Assembly: GCF_001885215.1 (NCBI RefSeq)
Contig: NZ_CP018091.1
Coordinates: forward strand, 2,170,001 to 2,234,000
Reading direction: 5' to 3'
DNA: 64,000 nt
From: Synechococcus sp. SynAce01
Lineage (GTDB): Bacteria; Cyanobacteriota; Cyanobacteriia; PCC-6307; Cyanobiaceae
The translations under genes and the position numbers were made by a program. The notes beneath the pieces were generated by a model. The model was not told where the DNA came from. It was given only the letters and a program-made list of their open reading frames with translations, and ran no database searches. Numbering within the stretch: the stretch's first letter is position 1; every line of letters begins with the position of its first letter. Of this stretch, positions 27,906-37,873 are shown piece after piece.

Positions 27906-30900
27906 AGCCACCGCCACCGGGAGTTTCGATGATCAGTCTGTCGCCGGCCTCCACGGCCAGCTCAATGCTGCCACCCAGCTCCTGCTCGCGGCCATCGGCG
28001 CCGATCCAGCGGTTGCGGCCCGGCTGGCCAGGACCACCGCCGGCGAGGCCGAAGGGCGCCACCTGGCGCGATCCGGAGAGGATCGCAGCGGTCATCGGCT
28101 CGAGAAAGCGGATCTCCCGCACCACCCCGTCGCCACCGGGCCAACGGCCGCTGCCACCGCTGCCCCGCCGCAGGGCGAACGATTCCAGGCGCACCGGAAA
28201 GCGTTCCTCAAGGATTTCGGGATCGGTGAGGCGAGAGTTGGTCATGTGGCTCTGCACGGCCGAGGCGCCGGCAAACCCCACTCCATCCAGCTGGCGGCCG
28301 GCGCCGCAACCACCGCAGATCGTCTCGTAGTACTGGTGGCGGCTGTCGCCGAAGCTGAGGTTGTTCATCGTGCCCTGGGCCGCGGCCATCACGCCGAGCG
28401 CTCCAAACAGGGCGTTGGCGATCGCCTGGGAGGTTTCGACGTTGCCGGCCACCACCGCGGCCTCTGGCCCCGGGTGCAGCAGGGAGCCGGGCGGCACGAT
28501 CAGCTGCAGCGGCCTGTAGCAGCCGGCGTTGAGTGGCACCTCTTTCCCCACCAGGCAGCGAAACACGTAGAGCACCACTGCCTGGGTGATCGCCAGGGGC
28601 GCGTTGCGGTTTCCGCCATCCTGGCCGGATGTGCCGCTGAAGTCGATCACGGCCCGGCGGCCGCGGCGATCGATGCGCACCGCCACCTCAATCATCAGGC
28701 CGCCATCGAGGGGCAGGCGGAACTGACCCGAAGTGAGGCGATCGATCACCTGCCGTACCGCCTCGGCGCCGTTGTCCTGAACGTGGGCCATGTAGGCCCG
28801 CACCACCCCCAGCCCCTCGCGCTCAGCCAGGGCTTGCAGCAGCCCGGCGCCCAGCTGGTTGGCGGCCACCTGGGCCTGCAGGTCGGCCAGGAGCTGCTCG
28901 GGATTGCGCACTGGCCAGGGGCCAGCCGCCAGCCGCCGCCGCCAGTCATCGGCCAGGAGTTTGCCCTGGCGCAACAGCGGCACATTGTCGAGCAGCAGCC
29001 CCTCCTGCTCAAGCGTTTGGCTGAAGGGGGGCATCGAACCTGGGGTGATCCCGCCCACATCGGCGTGGTGGCCGCGAGAGGCCAGGAAGAAATCAGGGAG
29101 TGGAAAGGGCTGCTCGTTGCCGTTGCTATTGCCATTGCCATTGCCAGTCCCGCCTGTGAACACCGGTGTGATCACGGTGAGATCGGGCAGGTGGGTACCG
29201 CCGTGGGCGGGGTGGTTGGAGACGATCCCATCGCCGGGCCGCAGCGCTGGATGGTCGCCGCGGCGCACCGCCGCCAGCAGGCCGGCGACGCTGGCCCCCA
29301 TCGAGCCCAGATGCACGGGGATGTGTGGTGCATTGGCCACCAGCTCGCCGGCCCCGTCAAAGACAGCGCAGGAGAAATCGAGACGCTCGCGGATGTTCAC
29401 CGAGCGGGCGCTCTGCTGCAGCCGTACGCCCATCTGCTCGGCCACCGCGCTGAAGCGATGGTTGAACAGCTCCAGGCTGACCGGATCGACGGCCTCGGAG
29501 CCCCGATGGGCGTGTGCATCGCCAGGCGCTTCGGTGTGGGTCAGCAGCAGGATCTCGCCGGCCTGCAGTTCCGCCCTCCAGCCAGGGGCGAGCACCAGGC
29601 TGCCGTTGGCCTCCACCACCAGCGCCGGCCCGCTCAGCCGCGCTGCCGGCGGCAGATCCTCGCGACGGTGCAGGGGAACGTCGTGCCACTCGCCTCCCCA
29701 GTAGAGCCGGATGGGTTGGTCCTTGCCCCCTTGCGGCGAGGCGGATGGAGGTGGGCAGACAGCTTCCGGTTCGGGGCCCGGGTCCACCAGCTCCACCAGC
29801 AGCCACTCCACCACCAGATCCGGACCTTCTGGCCCGTCGCCCTCGGGGCCATGGCCGAAGCGCTGGCGATGGGCCCGCTCGAACGCCTCGCGCAGGGCCG
29901 GCGCCGCAGCCAGGGGCAACGGCAGGGTCAGCTCACTGGCGGCGAGCCGCACCCCAACACTGAACTCGGCCCTGGGGGCGGGATTCGCTTCAACCAGCGC
30001 GGCGGCCCGCTGCCGCAGCCGTGCCACCAGCGCCGCATCGAGGGGTTCACGCACCACCTCCTCGCGCAGCAGCCGCTGGTCGGCCAGGCCGATGCCATAG
30101 GCCGAGAGCACTCCGGCCAGGGGATGGAGCAGCAGCCGACGGATGCCCAGCCGCTCGGCGAGGGCGCAGGCGTGCTGGCCGCCGGCGCCGCCGTAGCAAA
30201 CCAAGGTGGCACCGCGGATGTCATGGCCGCGCTGGATCGAAATCCGCCTGATCGCTTCGGCCATCCGGTCGTTGGCGATCGCCAGGGCTCCTTCGGCCAG
30301 GGCTTCAGGCGTGCTCGCCCGTCCCGTCGCCAGGGCGACCCGCTCGGCCAGCTCCTCGAACAGCTGGCTCACCAGCTCCGGATCGGGCCCCTGATCTCCG
30401 CCGGGGCCGAACACCGCCGGAAAGGCCGCCGGCTGCAGGCGGCCCAGCAACAGGTTGGCGTCGGTGATGGTGAGCGGCCCGCCGCGGCGGTAGCAAGCCG
30501 GGCCTGGATCGGCCCCGGCCGAGGCCGGCCCCACCTGCAATCGCTGGCCATCGAAGTGGAGCCGCGAGCCACCCCCGGCCGCCACGGTGTGGATCGGCAG
30601 TCGTTCCGCCTGCAGGCGGAGACCGGCGATCTCCGTCTCCTCCAGCCGCTCCAAGCCACTTCCTCTGCAAACGCCATCGCCACGTCCATTTCCACTTCCC
30701 GGCCCGGCGGCCTCGGCATGGAACACATCGGTGGAGGTGCCGCCCATGTCGAAACCGACGATCGGCGTGGACCCGCCCGCCAGCTTGACGGCGGCCACCA
30801 GGCCACCGGCGGGGCCGGAGAGGATCGTGTCCTTGGCGCAGAGCAGTTCCGGGGCGATCAATCCCCCGCTCGACTGCATCACCCGCAGGCGGCAATGCGG

Positions 30901-31602
30901 CCCCAGCTCGCGTTGCAGCCGCTCCAGATAGGCCGCCAGCACCGGGGCGACGCAGGCCTCGACGACGGAGGTCTGGGCGCGGGGCAGCAGGCGGGGGCGC
31001 AGGCCCACCCGGTGGGAGAGCACCACCTGGTGGAAGTCGAAGCGCTGCAGCCAGTCGCCCAGCTGCCGCTCCTGGCGGGGATGGCGGCAGCTGTGCAGCA
31101 GGGCAACGGCGCAGCTGCTGATTCCGCCGGTCCGGGCCTGGCTGATCGCCTCCTCCAGCTCGGCATCGAGCCGCAAGGGGGCCAGTTCCTGGCCATCGGC
31201 CGCCAGCCGCCCCTCCACCTCCAGCACCTGCCGATACAGGGGAGCCGGACGCTCGATGCCAAGGGCAAACAGATCGGGGCGGTGCTGATCGCCGATCCAG
31301 AGCGCATCGGCGAATCCGCGCGTGATCAGCAGCAGCGTCGGGGCGCCCTGGCCCTCCAGCAGGGCGTTGGTGGCCACCGTGGTGCCCAGCCGCACCTCCT
31401 CCACCGCCCCTGGCGGCAGCGGCAGGCCAGCGCCCACCCCCAGCAGCGTGCGCATGGCGGCCACGGCGGGATCTCCCGGCTGCCCGGGTTGCTCGGAGAG
31501 CACCTTGCGCACCACCAGCTCGCCGCTGGGGGCGCGACCGACCAGATCGGTGAAGGTGCCGCCCCGGTCGATCCAGAACTGCCAGCCGGAACCGGAGCAC
31601 AC
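27892..31602 (-). CDS. 5-oxoprolinase, fused HyuA/HyuB type
   Basis: A 1236-residue ATP-dependent 5-oxoprolinase/hydantoinase. The N-terminal half is HyuA-like (FWIDRGGTFTDLVG, DMGGTSTDV); the HyuB-like half begins near residue 730 (VDPVSLELFNHRF) and ends with a Gly-rich GGGGYGKA tail. It hydrolyses 5-oxoproline to glutamate. It lies 19 bases after yajQ and overlaps ggt. The start is a GTG at 31602, just before the ATPase fold. A long open frame on the opposite strand is only a by-product of high GC. Confidence 0.93.
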   Translation of the reverse strand: MCSGSGWQFWIDRGGTFTDLVGRAPSGELVVRKVLSEQPGQPGDPAVAAMRTLLGVGAGLPLPPGAVEEVRLGTTVATNALLEGQGAPTLLLITRGFADALWIGDQHRPDLFALGIERPAPLYRQVLEVEGRLAADGQELAPLRLDAELEEAISQARTGGISSCAVALLHSCRHPRQERQLGDWLQRFDFHQVVLSHRVGLRPRLLPRAQTSVVEACVAPVLAAYLERLQRELGPHCRLRVMQSSGGLIAPELLCAKDTILSGPAGGLVAAVKLAGGSTPIVGFDMGGTSTDVFHAEAAGPGSGNGRGDGVCRGSGLERLEETEIAGLRLQAERLPIHTVAAGGGSRLHFDGQRLQVGPASAGADPGPACYRRGGPLTITDANLLLGRLQPAAFPAVFGPGGDQGPDPELVSQLFEELAERVALATGRASTPEALAEGALAIANDRMAEAIRRISIQRGHDIRGATLVCYGGAGGQHACALAERLGIRRLLLHPLAGVLSAYGIGLADQRLLREEVVREPLDAALVARLRQRAAALVEANPAPRAEFSVGVRLAASELTLPLPLAAAPALREAFERAHRQRFGHGPEGDGPEGPDLVVEWLLVELVDPGPEPEAVCPPPSASPQGGKDQPIRLYWGGEWHDVPLHRREDLPPAARLSGPALVVEANGSLVLAPGWRAELQAGEILLLTHTEAPGDAHAHRGSEAVDPVSLELFNHRFSAVAEQMGVRLQQSARSVNIRERLDFSCAVFDGAGELVANAPHIPVHLGSMGASVAGLLAAVRRGDHPALRPGDGIVSNHPAHGGTHLPDLTVITPVFTGGTGNGNGNSNGNEQPFPLPDFFLASRGHHADVGGITPGSMPPFSQTLEQEGLLLDNVPLLRQGKLLADDWRRRLAAGPWPVRNPEQLLADLQAQVAANQLGAGLLQALAEREGLGVVRAYMAHVQDNGAEAVRQVIDRLTSGQFRLPLDGGLMIEVAVRIDRRGRRAVIDFSGTSGQDGGNRNAPLAITQAVVLYVFRCLVGKEVPLNAGCYRPLQLIVPPGSLLHPGPEAAVVAGNVETSQAIANALFGALGVMAAAQGTMNNLSFGDSRHQYYETICGGCGAGRQLDGVGFAGASAVQSHMTNSRLTDPEILEERFPVRLESFALRRGSGGSGRWPGGDGVVREIRFLEPMTAAILSGSRQVAPFGLAGGGPGQPGRNRWIGADGREQELGGSIELAVEAGDRLIIETPGGGGYGKA

Positions 31603-31621
31603 AGCTTTCAGGGAGCTGGCT

Positions 31622-32113
31622 TCAGCGATAGTTCTCGAACTGCAGCGGCAGCTCCAGGTCCTCGGCGCGCAGCAGCTGGATCACCTGCTGCAGGTCGTCC
31701 TTGTTTTTGCCGGTGACCCGCAGGCTCTCGCCCTGGATGGCCACGGTCACCTTCTTGATCTGGTCGCGCACGGTTTTCGAGAGCTTCTTGGCCAGCTCCT
31801 GGCTGAGGCCCTTGCGCAGCTTCACCACCTGCTGGACGCGGTTGCCGCCCACCGGCTCGGCGGTTTGAAAATCGAAGATCTTCAAGGACAGCTCCCGTTT
31901 GGTGGCCTTCTGGCGCAGCACGTCGGTGACGGCCTCCAGGGTCATGTCGCTGGCGGTGGTGATCGTCAGGCTGGCTTCCTCCAGCTCGATCTCGGTTTTG
32001 GAATCCTTGAGGTCGTAGCGCTGGCCCACTTCGCGGCGCGCCTGATCAATGGCGTTCACCAGCTCCTGCCGATCGAAATCCGAAACCACGTCAAAGGAGT
32101 AGCTGTCGGCCAT
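31622..32113 (-). CDS. YajQ-family nucleotide-binding protein
   Basis: A 163-residue protein of the UPF0234/YajQ family, two ferredoxin-like domains, with SFDVVSDFDRQELVNAIDQA at the N-terminus and AIQGESLRVTGKNKDDLQ in the C-terminal half. Members bind cyclic di-GMP or RNA in other bacteria. It is the first gene of the yajQ/5-oxoprolinase/ggt run. A link to that pathway is not established. Confidence 0.92.
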   Translation of the reverse strand: MADSYSFDVVSDFDRQELVNAIDQARREVGQRYDLKDSKTEIELEEASLTITTASDMTLEAVTDVLRQKATKRELSLKIFDFQTAEPVGGNRVQQVVKLRKGLSQELAKKLSKTVRDQIKKVTVAIQGESLRVTGKNKDDLQQVIQLLRAEDLELPLQFENYR

Positions 32114-32178
32114 GGCAAGGGAGCGCGGCGAGGGGGGCGCCCAGCTTAGAAAGAGGCCTCCGACCCTCCGCAGCCGCC

Positions 32179-32628
32179 ATGTTCGCGACCCTTTTCGCCA
32201 CTGTCTCCTTGGGCAGCCCGGCGGCAGCTCCGGCCTGGTCGTTGCTGCTCGCTGGCGCCGTGGTGGTCTTCAGCCTGGTTCCGCTCGGCATGGGCCGCGC
32301 CAAGGCCGATTTCACCCCCGCCGATCTGGCTGCCCCGCGGGCGATGTTCGAGCGGCTGCCGGCCTGGGGCAAGCGGGCCAGCTGGGCCCATCAGAACTGC
32401 TTCGAGTCGTTCAGCCTGCATGCGCCGGCCTGCCTGCTGGCGCTGCTGGCCGGCGTCGATGCCCCGCTGGCGATTGCGGCGGCCTGGCTGCATCCGCTGC
32501 TGCGTGTCGCCTACATCGGCGCCTATGTGGGCAATGTGCCGCCCCTGCGCGGGCTCTGCTGGCTGGTCGGTCTGCTCTGCAGCGCCGTGCTCTACGGCGA
32601 GGGGCTGAAAGCGGTGGTGGCGGGCTGA
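32179..32628 (+). CDS. MAPEG-family membrane protein
   Basis: A 149-residue, four-helix membrane protein of the MAPEG superfamily (membrane-associated eicosanoid and glutathione metabolism). The AHQNCFESF motif between helices 1 and 2 is the family mark. Bacterial members may be glutathione transferases. Its position next to 5-oxoprolinase and gamma-glutamyltransferase fits a thiol context, though it is on the other strand. Confidence 0.85.
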   Translation: MFATLFATVSLGSPAAAPAWSLLLAGAVVVFSLVPLGMGRAKADFTPADLAAPRAMFERLPAWGKRASWAHQNCFESFSLHAPACLLALLAGVDAPLAIAAAWLHPLLRVAYIGAYVGNVPPLRGLCWLVGLLCSAVLYGEGLKAVVAG

Positions 32629-32663
32629 AGCTGCTGAAGCCTGGCGGGCCTGGTGCTGGCCGC

Positions 32664-33539
32664 TCACCCCTGCTGCAGTCCGCGCAGGGCGGTGAGCAGC
32701 GAGGCCGGGCTCTGGGGATCCACCATCAGCACGCTGCCGCCTTTGGCGTTGCTGAGCTCTTCTCCCATGGTGATCCAGTCGCGGGCCAGCAACAAGCGCA
32801 GGGCTTCGGAGCCTGACGGGCTCGAATCGATCAGACGGGCCAGTTCGCCGGCCGCCAGGGCCCGGGCCTTGGCCAGCATCTCCTGCTGCTTGGCCTGGGC
32901 TTCGGCATCGAGCAGCACCGCCTCGGCCCGGCCTTTGGCGGCATTCACCTCGGCCTCCCGCAGCCCTTCAGAGCGCAGCACCGCCGCCCGCTTCTCGCGC
33001 TCGGCGCTCATCTGCATCTCCATCGCCTGCTGAACGCCAGGCGAGGGCATGATGTCGCGCAGCTCCACCCGGGTCACCTTGACCCCCCAGGGATCGGTGG
33101 CCTGGTCGAGTTCGCGCAGCAGCATCTCGTTGACGTCCTGGCGGGTGGTGAAGGTCTGGTCGAGGTCGAGCTTGCCCATCTCGGCCCGGATCTGGGTGAG
33201 CACCAGATTCACCATCGCCGCCTGCAGATCATCGACGGCGTAGTGGGCCTTGGCATGCTCCAGCAACTGCCAATACACCACCGCATCCACCGTGATCGAG
33301 ACGTTGTCGCGGGTGATGCACTTCTGGGGGGCGATGTCGAGCACCCGTTCCTTCAGCGACTGGTTGCTGACCACCCGCTCCAGGCCCGGCAGCACGAACG
33401 AGAGGCCAGGCTGCAGCTGGCGGTCGTAGCGGCCCAGCCGCTCCACCAGCAGCGAGCGGCCGCCGCTGGTCACCTTGACGCCGCTGGCACCGAGGACGGC
33501 GATCACCAGCAGGGCGGGAATCGAAAGCAGACCTTCCAT
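32664..33539 (-). CDS. SPFH/stomatin-family membrane protein
   Basis: A 291-residue protein from ATG 33539: a short N-terminal hydrophobic anchor, an SPFH domain (SLKERVLDIAPQKCITRDN, DAVVYWQ) and a long helical C-terminus rich in Ala, Glu and Arg (EAQAKQQEMLAKARALAAGE). Such proteins form membrane microdomain rings and regulate proteases. An NfeD-type gene is divergent at 33674, the usual partner. Confidence 0.92.
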   Translation of the reverse strand: MEGLLSIPALLVIAVLGASGVKVTSGGRSLLVERLGRYDRQLQPGLSFVLPGLERVVSNQSLKERVLDIAPQKCITRDNVSITVDAVVYWQLLEHAKAHYAVDDLQAAMVNLVLTQIRAEMGKLDLDQTFTTRQDVNEMLLRELDQATDPWGVKVTRVELRDIMPSPGVQQAMEMQMSAEREKRAAVLRSEGLREAEVNAAKGRAEAVLLDAEAQAKQQEMLAKARALAAGELARLIDSSPSGSEALRLLLARDWITMGEELSNAKGGSVLMVDPQSPASLLTALRGLQQG

Positions 33540-33673
33540 GGGGTGCCAGTGCGCAGGACAACTCCCCTCAATCGAGGAGCCGAACCAGGCTAGGGACGGC
33601 GCGTTCTCGCCCCGAGCAGGCAGTTCCTCCAGACTGGATTTCGCCGCCCTGTTTCGATGAGGCCCCTGCCCTG

Positions 33674-34111
33674 ATGATCCCCCTGATCTGGCTGGTGGCC
33701 GGAGGTGGCCTGTTGTTGCTGGAATGGATCTTTCCCAGCATCGATGGCCTGCTGATCGGCGCTGTCGCCGCCCTGTTGCTCTCGGCGCTGACCGCCCTGT
33801 GGCCGGGCCTGGCCGCCGGATTGCAGCTGGCGGGATTCCTGGTTCTGTTCCTGGCGGGCTACGGCGTTCTGCGCCGCTGGTCGTTGCGGGGTCGCCTCCA
33901 GCCCGACGCACTCAGCAGCCCCGGCAGCGAACGGGCTGAAGTGATCCAGGCCTTCAACCATCTCGGCAAGGGCCGGGTGCGCTGGCAGGGCCAGAGCTGG
34001 CGGGCCGAACTGCTTGAGGCAGCGGCCGGCAGCCTGGCTGCGGGCGATGAGGTGGTCGTGCTGCGCCGGGTCGGCACCCGACTGGAGGTGCTGGCCGCCC
34101 CTGATCCCTGA
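33674..34111 (+). CDS. NfeD-like membrane protein
   Basis: A 145-residue short NfeD protein: three transmembrane helices in the first 75 residues, then an OB-fold C-terminus (GKGRVRWQGQSWRAEL, AAGDEVVVLRRVGTRLEV). NfeD proteins pair with SPFH proteins; here the two genes are divergent with 134 bases between them and could share control. Confidence 0.88.
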   Translation: MIPLIWLVAGGGLLLLEWIFPSIDGLLIGAVAALLLSALTALWPGLAAGLQLAGFLVLFLAGYGVLRRWSLRGRLQPDALSSPGSERAEVIQAFNHLGKGRVRWQGQSWRAELLEAAAGSLAAGDEVVVLRRVGTRLEVLAAPDP

Positions 34112-34122
34112 TCGGGGGTTGA

Positions 34123-34635
34123 TCAATCGAAGAACAACAGGCTGACCACCTTGCCCATGTCCTCGGCGGTGCGGCAGCTGGAGAGCAGGGTTTCGCTGTC
34201 GTGGAAGGCGAAGCAGATCAGCTGGTCGGAGCGGCCGATGATCTCCTGGTTGCAGAGGCTGCTGGCCATCGGCAGGGGCAGGTCGTCGTGCTCGGGCTTC
34301 TCCACGAGGTGGAGCACCTGCTCGAGCTGGTCGCGGGATTCGCCTGGCTGGCGATCGAGGCTCTGGGGCAGCAGCACCGTCAGCCGGGCCGGGTCGACGC
34401 TGAGCACCCCGCGGATGACCGCCGCATTCACGCCCTGGGAGCCTGAGGTCACCAGGTTGTGCCCTTCCTGGGCCAGGGATCGCGACACCAGCTCCACCAG
34501 GTGGATCGACACCACCGGCACGTGACGACTGCCGAGGATGGCGATCCGGCGCTTGCCCGTGTCCTGAAGCAGGGCCAGCTCCTGGGCGAGGGTATCCACC
34601 CGGTCCAGCGAGGGCAGATCAAGAGACCGGGTCAC
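34123..34635 (-). CDS. DprA-like Rossmann-fold protein
   Basis: A 170-residue protein with a GTG start, resembling the nucleotide-binding core of DprA/LOG-type proteins: RRIAILGSRHVPVVSIHLVE and LVTSGSQGVNAAVIRGVLS give the phosphate-binding Gly-Ser pattern. It lacks the extra domains of full DprA. Homologues in cyanobacteria are labelled DNA recombination-mediator protein A, but function is untested. It follows the phosphotransacetylase-like gene by 27 bases on the same strand. Confidence 0.75.
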   Translation of the reverse strand: MTRSLDLPSLDRVDTLAQELALLQDTGKRRIAILGSRHVPVVSIHLVELVSRSLAQEGHNLVTSGSQGVNAAVIRGVLSVDPARLTVLLPQSLDRQPGESRDQLEQVLHLVEKPEHDDLPLPMASSLCNQEIIGRSDQLICFAFHDSETLLSSCRTAEDMGKVVSLLFFD

Positions 34636-34662
34636 CGAGATCAGGCAATCGACCGCAAGAAA

Positions 34663-35781
34663 CTAGCAGCGCCCTTGCGGGGCAAGCCCATTCGCCAGCT
34701 GCAGGCGCTCGAGCAGGCGTTCGAAGCGGCAGTGCTCCTCCACCAGACGCATCGCGTAGCTGGCCTTGACGGACTCATGCAGGCGCACATGGCCGAACGC
34801 CCGCTCGATCACCTCCACGGTGGTGAGGGTGTCGTGTTCCACCTTCAACACCGGAACGTCCAGTTCCTCCGCCCGGCTGATCAGCTGGGCCATCGGTTCA
34901 CCGACACCGGTGAGGATCAGGCACTGGGTGGACGCTTCTAAGGCCGCCAGCTGGATGTCGGTGCGATCAGCGCCGGTGACCACGGCCATGTTGCGGCGAC
35001 GGCGGAAGAACTCCATGGCGGAGTTGACGTTCATCGCCCCGATCGAGAGGGTTTCCACCAGCAGATCGAGCCGCTCGGGGCAACACAGAACCCGGGCGCC
35101 GAGGCGCTCGACCAGTTCCTCGACCGTGACGCTGCGCAGCAACGGACTGCGCGGCATCACACCGAACACCGGCAGCCCGAGCCGTTCGATCGCTGGCACC
35201 ACCTCGGCGTTCATCCCCTCGACGTCCTCAGGGTTGACCGCATTGAGCACGACCCCGGCCAGCCGCTCACCAAGCTGGGAGCGGGCCTGCAGCAAGGGCT
35301 CCACGCTGCGGCTGTCGGCCCAGAGGTGGACCAGCACCACCGGCGCTTCAAGGCCTTGGGCCAATTGGGAGAGGCTGAGCCCGTAAAGCAAGCCTTCACT
35401 GAGGCTGCCGGCGGCTTCCAGCAGGTTGATCCCATCGGGGTAGGCCTGCAGCTGCTGCTGCAGCTGGGTGAAACGATCACCGGCGCTCAATGACCCCGCC
35501 AGCAGGCGATCGCTGGCGGTGTCCGGGTGCTGCAGATCCAGGGACGGCAGCAAATTGGCCGCGGCCAGGCCCAGCATGCTGCCGATGAAGGCAACGTCAT
35601 CGTCGATCAGGCGTGTCTCGCCATCGTCTTGGCCGGAGCGACCGAGGCGAAGGCTGGTGGCCAGCGGCTTGCCGAAGCGCACGGGCACGCCCTGGCGGGT
35701 GAGCATGCGCGCCAGACCGAGCACAAGGGCCGACTTGCCGCTGAAGGGATCGCAGGACCCGATCAGCAGGGTGCTGCTCAT
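34663..35781 (-). CDS. BioD-like/DRTGG phosphotransacetylase-family protein
   Basis: A 372-residue protein related to the N-terminal half of long phosphotransacetylases. It has a P-loop near the start (GSCDPFSGKSALVLGLA), a dethiobiotin-synthetase-like NTPase domain, then a DRTGG domain (SAMEFFRRRRNMAVVTGADR). The catalytic acetyltransferase domain is absent, so it is probably regulatory or a nucleotide-binding enzyme of unknown substrate. Confidence 0.8.
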   Translation of the reverse strand: MSSTLLIGSCDPFSGKSALVLGLARMLTRQGVPVRFGKPLATSLRLGRSGQDDGETRLIDDDVAFIGSMLGLAAANLLPSLDLQHPDTASDRLLAGSLSAGDRFTQLQQQLQAYPDGINLLEAAGSLSEGLLYGLSLSQLAQGLEAPVVLVHLWADSRSVEPLLQARSQLGERLAGVVLNAVNPEDVEGMNAEVVPAIERLGLPVFGVMPRSPLLRSVTVEELVERLGARVLCCPERLDLLVETLSIGAMNVNSAMEFFRRRRNMAVVTGADRTDIQLAALEASTQCLILTGVGEPMAQLISRAEELDVPVLKVEHDTLTTVEVIERAFGHVRLHESVKASYAMRLVEEHCRFERLLERLQLANGLAPQGRC

Positions 35782-35876
35782 GAATGATCTGCGCCAGGGA
35801 GACCCAATCTAGGTGGGGGCCGCTCAGCCGATGGCAACCGGCCACCGACACTGGGTGGCCGTGTGATTCCCTGCCG

Positions 35877-36605
35877 GTGTTCCGCCCCCTTCTTCCCCTG
35901 CGCGATCGAACCGTGGCGGTCAGTGGCGCCGCTGGTTCTCTGGGTCAGGCCCTGCTGCGCCGCTTCGATGGCCAGGGAGCACGGCTGATCGGCCTGACCA
36001 GCCAGACCAGCCCCCTCAGCATCGCGGGCAGCTCCGGTGCGCCGATCCCCCTGCGTTCGGTTCAGTGGCGCTGCGGGGAGGAGCAGGCCCTGGGCGCGTT
36101 GCTCGAGCAGGTGGACATTCTGGTGATCAACCACGGCGTTAATAGCTTTGGTGACCGCAGTGCTGGAGCGGTTGAGCGCAGCCTGGAGGTGAACGCGCTC
36201 AGCGCCTGGCGGCTGGTGGAGCTGTTCCTCTCCCTGCCGGAGCGCCCGGCCGGTAGCCCGGCCCGGGAGCTGTGGGTGAACACCTCAGAGGCGGAGATCC
36301 TGCCGGCAGTGAGCCCGCTGTATGAGATCAGCAAGCGGCTGCTGGGACAGCTGCTGAGCCTACGGGCCCTCGATTGCAGCGGCGCCAACCCCTGCCGCAT
36401 CCGCCGCCTGGTGCTAGGGCCGTTCCGGTCCGGCCTCAATCCCTACGGCGTGATGGGCGCCGACTTTGTGGCCGGCCAGGTGATCGCCCAGGCACGCCGC
36501 CATCTGGGCCTGATCATCGTGACCCCCAACCCGCTCACCTATGCGCTGATGCCGCTGGTGACGGCCCTGCGCCACGGCTACTTCCGCTTGACCAGTCGGG
36601 CTTAG
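35877..36605 (+). CDS. short-chain dehydrogenase/reductase
   Basis: About 242 residues from a GTG at 35877 (start uncertain, the frame is open upstream). The Rossmann loop is [15 protein letters not shown], then [11 protein letters not shown] (the NNAG-like position) and an active-site region with [11 protein letters not shown] (Tyr-x3-Lys). The substrate is unknown. The stop overlaps the convergent map gene by four bases. Confidence 0.85.
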   Translation: MFRPLLPLRDRTVAVSGAAGSLGQALLRRFDGQGARLIGLTSQTSPLSIAGSSGAPIPLRSVQWRCGEEQALGALLEQVDILVINHGVNSFGDRSAGAVERSLEVNALSAWRLVELFLSLPERPAGSPARELWVNTSEAEILPAVSPLYEISKRLLGQLLSLRALDCSGANPCRIRRLVLGPFRSGLNPYGVMGADFVAGQVIAQARRHLGLIIVTPNPLTYALMPLVTALRHGYFRLTSRA

Positions 36606-37465
36606 AAGTCGCGGTCGGTGAGGATCTCGCAGCCGTCACTGGTAACCACAATCGTGTGCTCCCACTGGGCCGAGAGGCTGCCATCGGCGGTGACCACGGT
36701 CCAGCGGTCGGCCAGGGTGCGGCAGACCTTGCTGCCGGCGTTGAGAATCGGCTCCACCGCCAGGGTCATGCCGGCACGCAGCTTGACGTTGGGCAGGTCG
36801 TTGGTGCGGAAGTTGAACACCGAAGGCTCTTCGTGCAGGTTGCGGCCGACGCCATGGCCGGTGTAGTCCTCCACGACGGCATAGCCGTGGGCTTCGACGT
36901 GGTCTTGAACAGCGCCAGCGATGTCGAGCAGGGTGTTGCCGGCCTTGACCTGGGCCAGGCCCTTCATCAGCGACTCCTGGGCCACCCGACTCAGCCGGCG
37001 CGCCTCCTCGGAGCTCTCACCCACGCAGACGGACACGCAGCTGTCGCCGTGATACCCCTCGTAGTAGGCGCCCGTGTCGATCTTGAGCAGGTCGCCTGCG
37101 CGGATCACCTGTTTGGAGCTGGGGATGCCGTGCACCACCTGGTTGTTGATGCTGGCGCAGATGCTGGCCGGGAAGCCGTGATAGCCCTTGAAGCTGGGGG
37201 TGGCCCCCATCGAGCGGATGCGCTTTTCGGCCTGACGGTCCAGGTCGGCGGTGGTCATGCCGGGAGCGGCCAGTTCGAGCAGTTCGCGCAGCACGGTGGC
37301 GACGATGCGGCTGGCCTGGCGCATGATCTCGATTTCGCGCGCCGACTTGATCTCAACGCCACGGCGGCCTTTCTGGATGCGCGGACCGGTCTGAACGGCG
37401 GTGGCCGTCGCCGCTTTCTTCGGTGTGGCGGTGCCCGTGGCCAGCAGGTCGGCGAACAGATTCAT
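36602..37465 (-). CDS. map: methionine aminopeptidase, type I
   Basis: A 287-residue enzyme removing the initiator Met. From ATG 37465 there is an extension of about 35 residues rich in Ala and Thr before the catalytic domain ([17 protein letters not shown]). Metal-binding motifs [27 protein letters not shown] and LAVEPILN are complete. The frame is open further upstream, but that region is antisense to the divergent small gene. Confidence 0.95.
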   Translation of the reverse strand: MNLFADLLATGTATPKKAATATAVQTGPRIQKGRRGVEIKSAREIEIMRQASRIVATVLRELLELAAPGMTTADLDRQAEKRIRSMGATPSFKGYHGFPASICASINNQVVHGIPSSKQVIRAGDLLKIDTGAYYEGYHGDSCVSVCVGESSEEARRLSRVAQESLMKGLAQVKAGNTLLDIAGAVQDHVEAHGYAVVEDYTGHGVGRNLHEEPSVFNFRTNDLPNVKLRAGMTLAVEPILNAGSKVCRTLADRWTVVTADGSLSAQWEHTIVVTSDGCEILTDRDF

Positions 37466-37520
37466 CGACGGGCGCCCTAACAATTCAGAATCACAAGCTA
37501 CCAACTTTCCGGCAGCGACC

Positions 37521-37832
37521 ATGCAGGCCATGGCAAGACTGCGGCGCTGGCACGGCCGCTTAGCCCCGCTGGTGCTGGCACCACTGTTGCTCACCGTGCT
37601 CAGCGGCATGGGTTACCGCCTGCTGCGTGACTGGGGAGGCCTGAGCCGGGACCAGGCCCACGTGCTGATGGTGCTGCACGAGGGCGAATGGCTCGGTCGC
37701 CATGGCGAAACGGTTTATGTGGCCCTCAATGGGCTGGGCCTGCTCTGGATGCTGGCGACCGGCTTCGGCATGGCGGTGCAGCAATGGCGCCGTTCAGCGC
37801 AGGCGAAGCCCAAGACAGAGCCTGAAAGCTGA
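37521..37832 (+). CDS. small membrane protein, PepSY-helix-like
   Basis: A 103-residue protein with two transmembrane helices: [24 protein letters not shown] opens the protein, with a histidine in the first helix boundary, and [19 protein letters not shown] closes it. The arrangement RxWHxxLAPL resembles the first helix of PepSY-type membrane proteins. It lies directly upstream of rplS. ATG 37521 or 37530 may be used. Confidence 0.6.
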   Translation: MQAMARLRRWHGRLAPLVLAPLLLTVLSGMGYRLLRDWGGLSRDQAHVLMVLHEGEWLGRHGETVYVALNGLGLLWMLATGFGMAVQQWRRSAQAKPKTEPES

Positions 37833-37873
37833 GGCGTTACAGTTGTTGTTTGGCCAGAAACCTCGGAACTGGG

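Noticed and set aside
27400-31716. Very long open frame (over 1400 codons) on the plus strand opposite ggt and 5-oxoprolinase
   Set aside because: Its translation is low-complexity (Arg, Ala, Gln, His) with no domain, and it mirrors the strongly supported 5-oxoprolinase on the minus strand. High GC removes stops from the antisense frame.
33540-33911. N-terminal extension of the SPFH protein
   Set aside because: It overlaps the NfeD gene in antisense and looks random (Arg, Pro, Gly); ATG 33539 gives the normal start.
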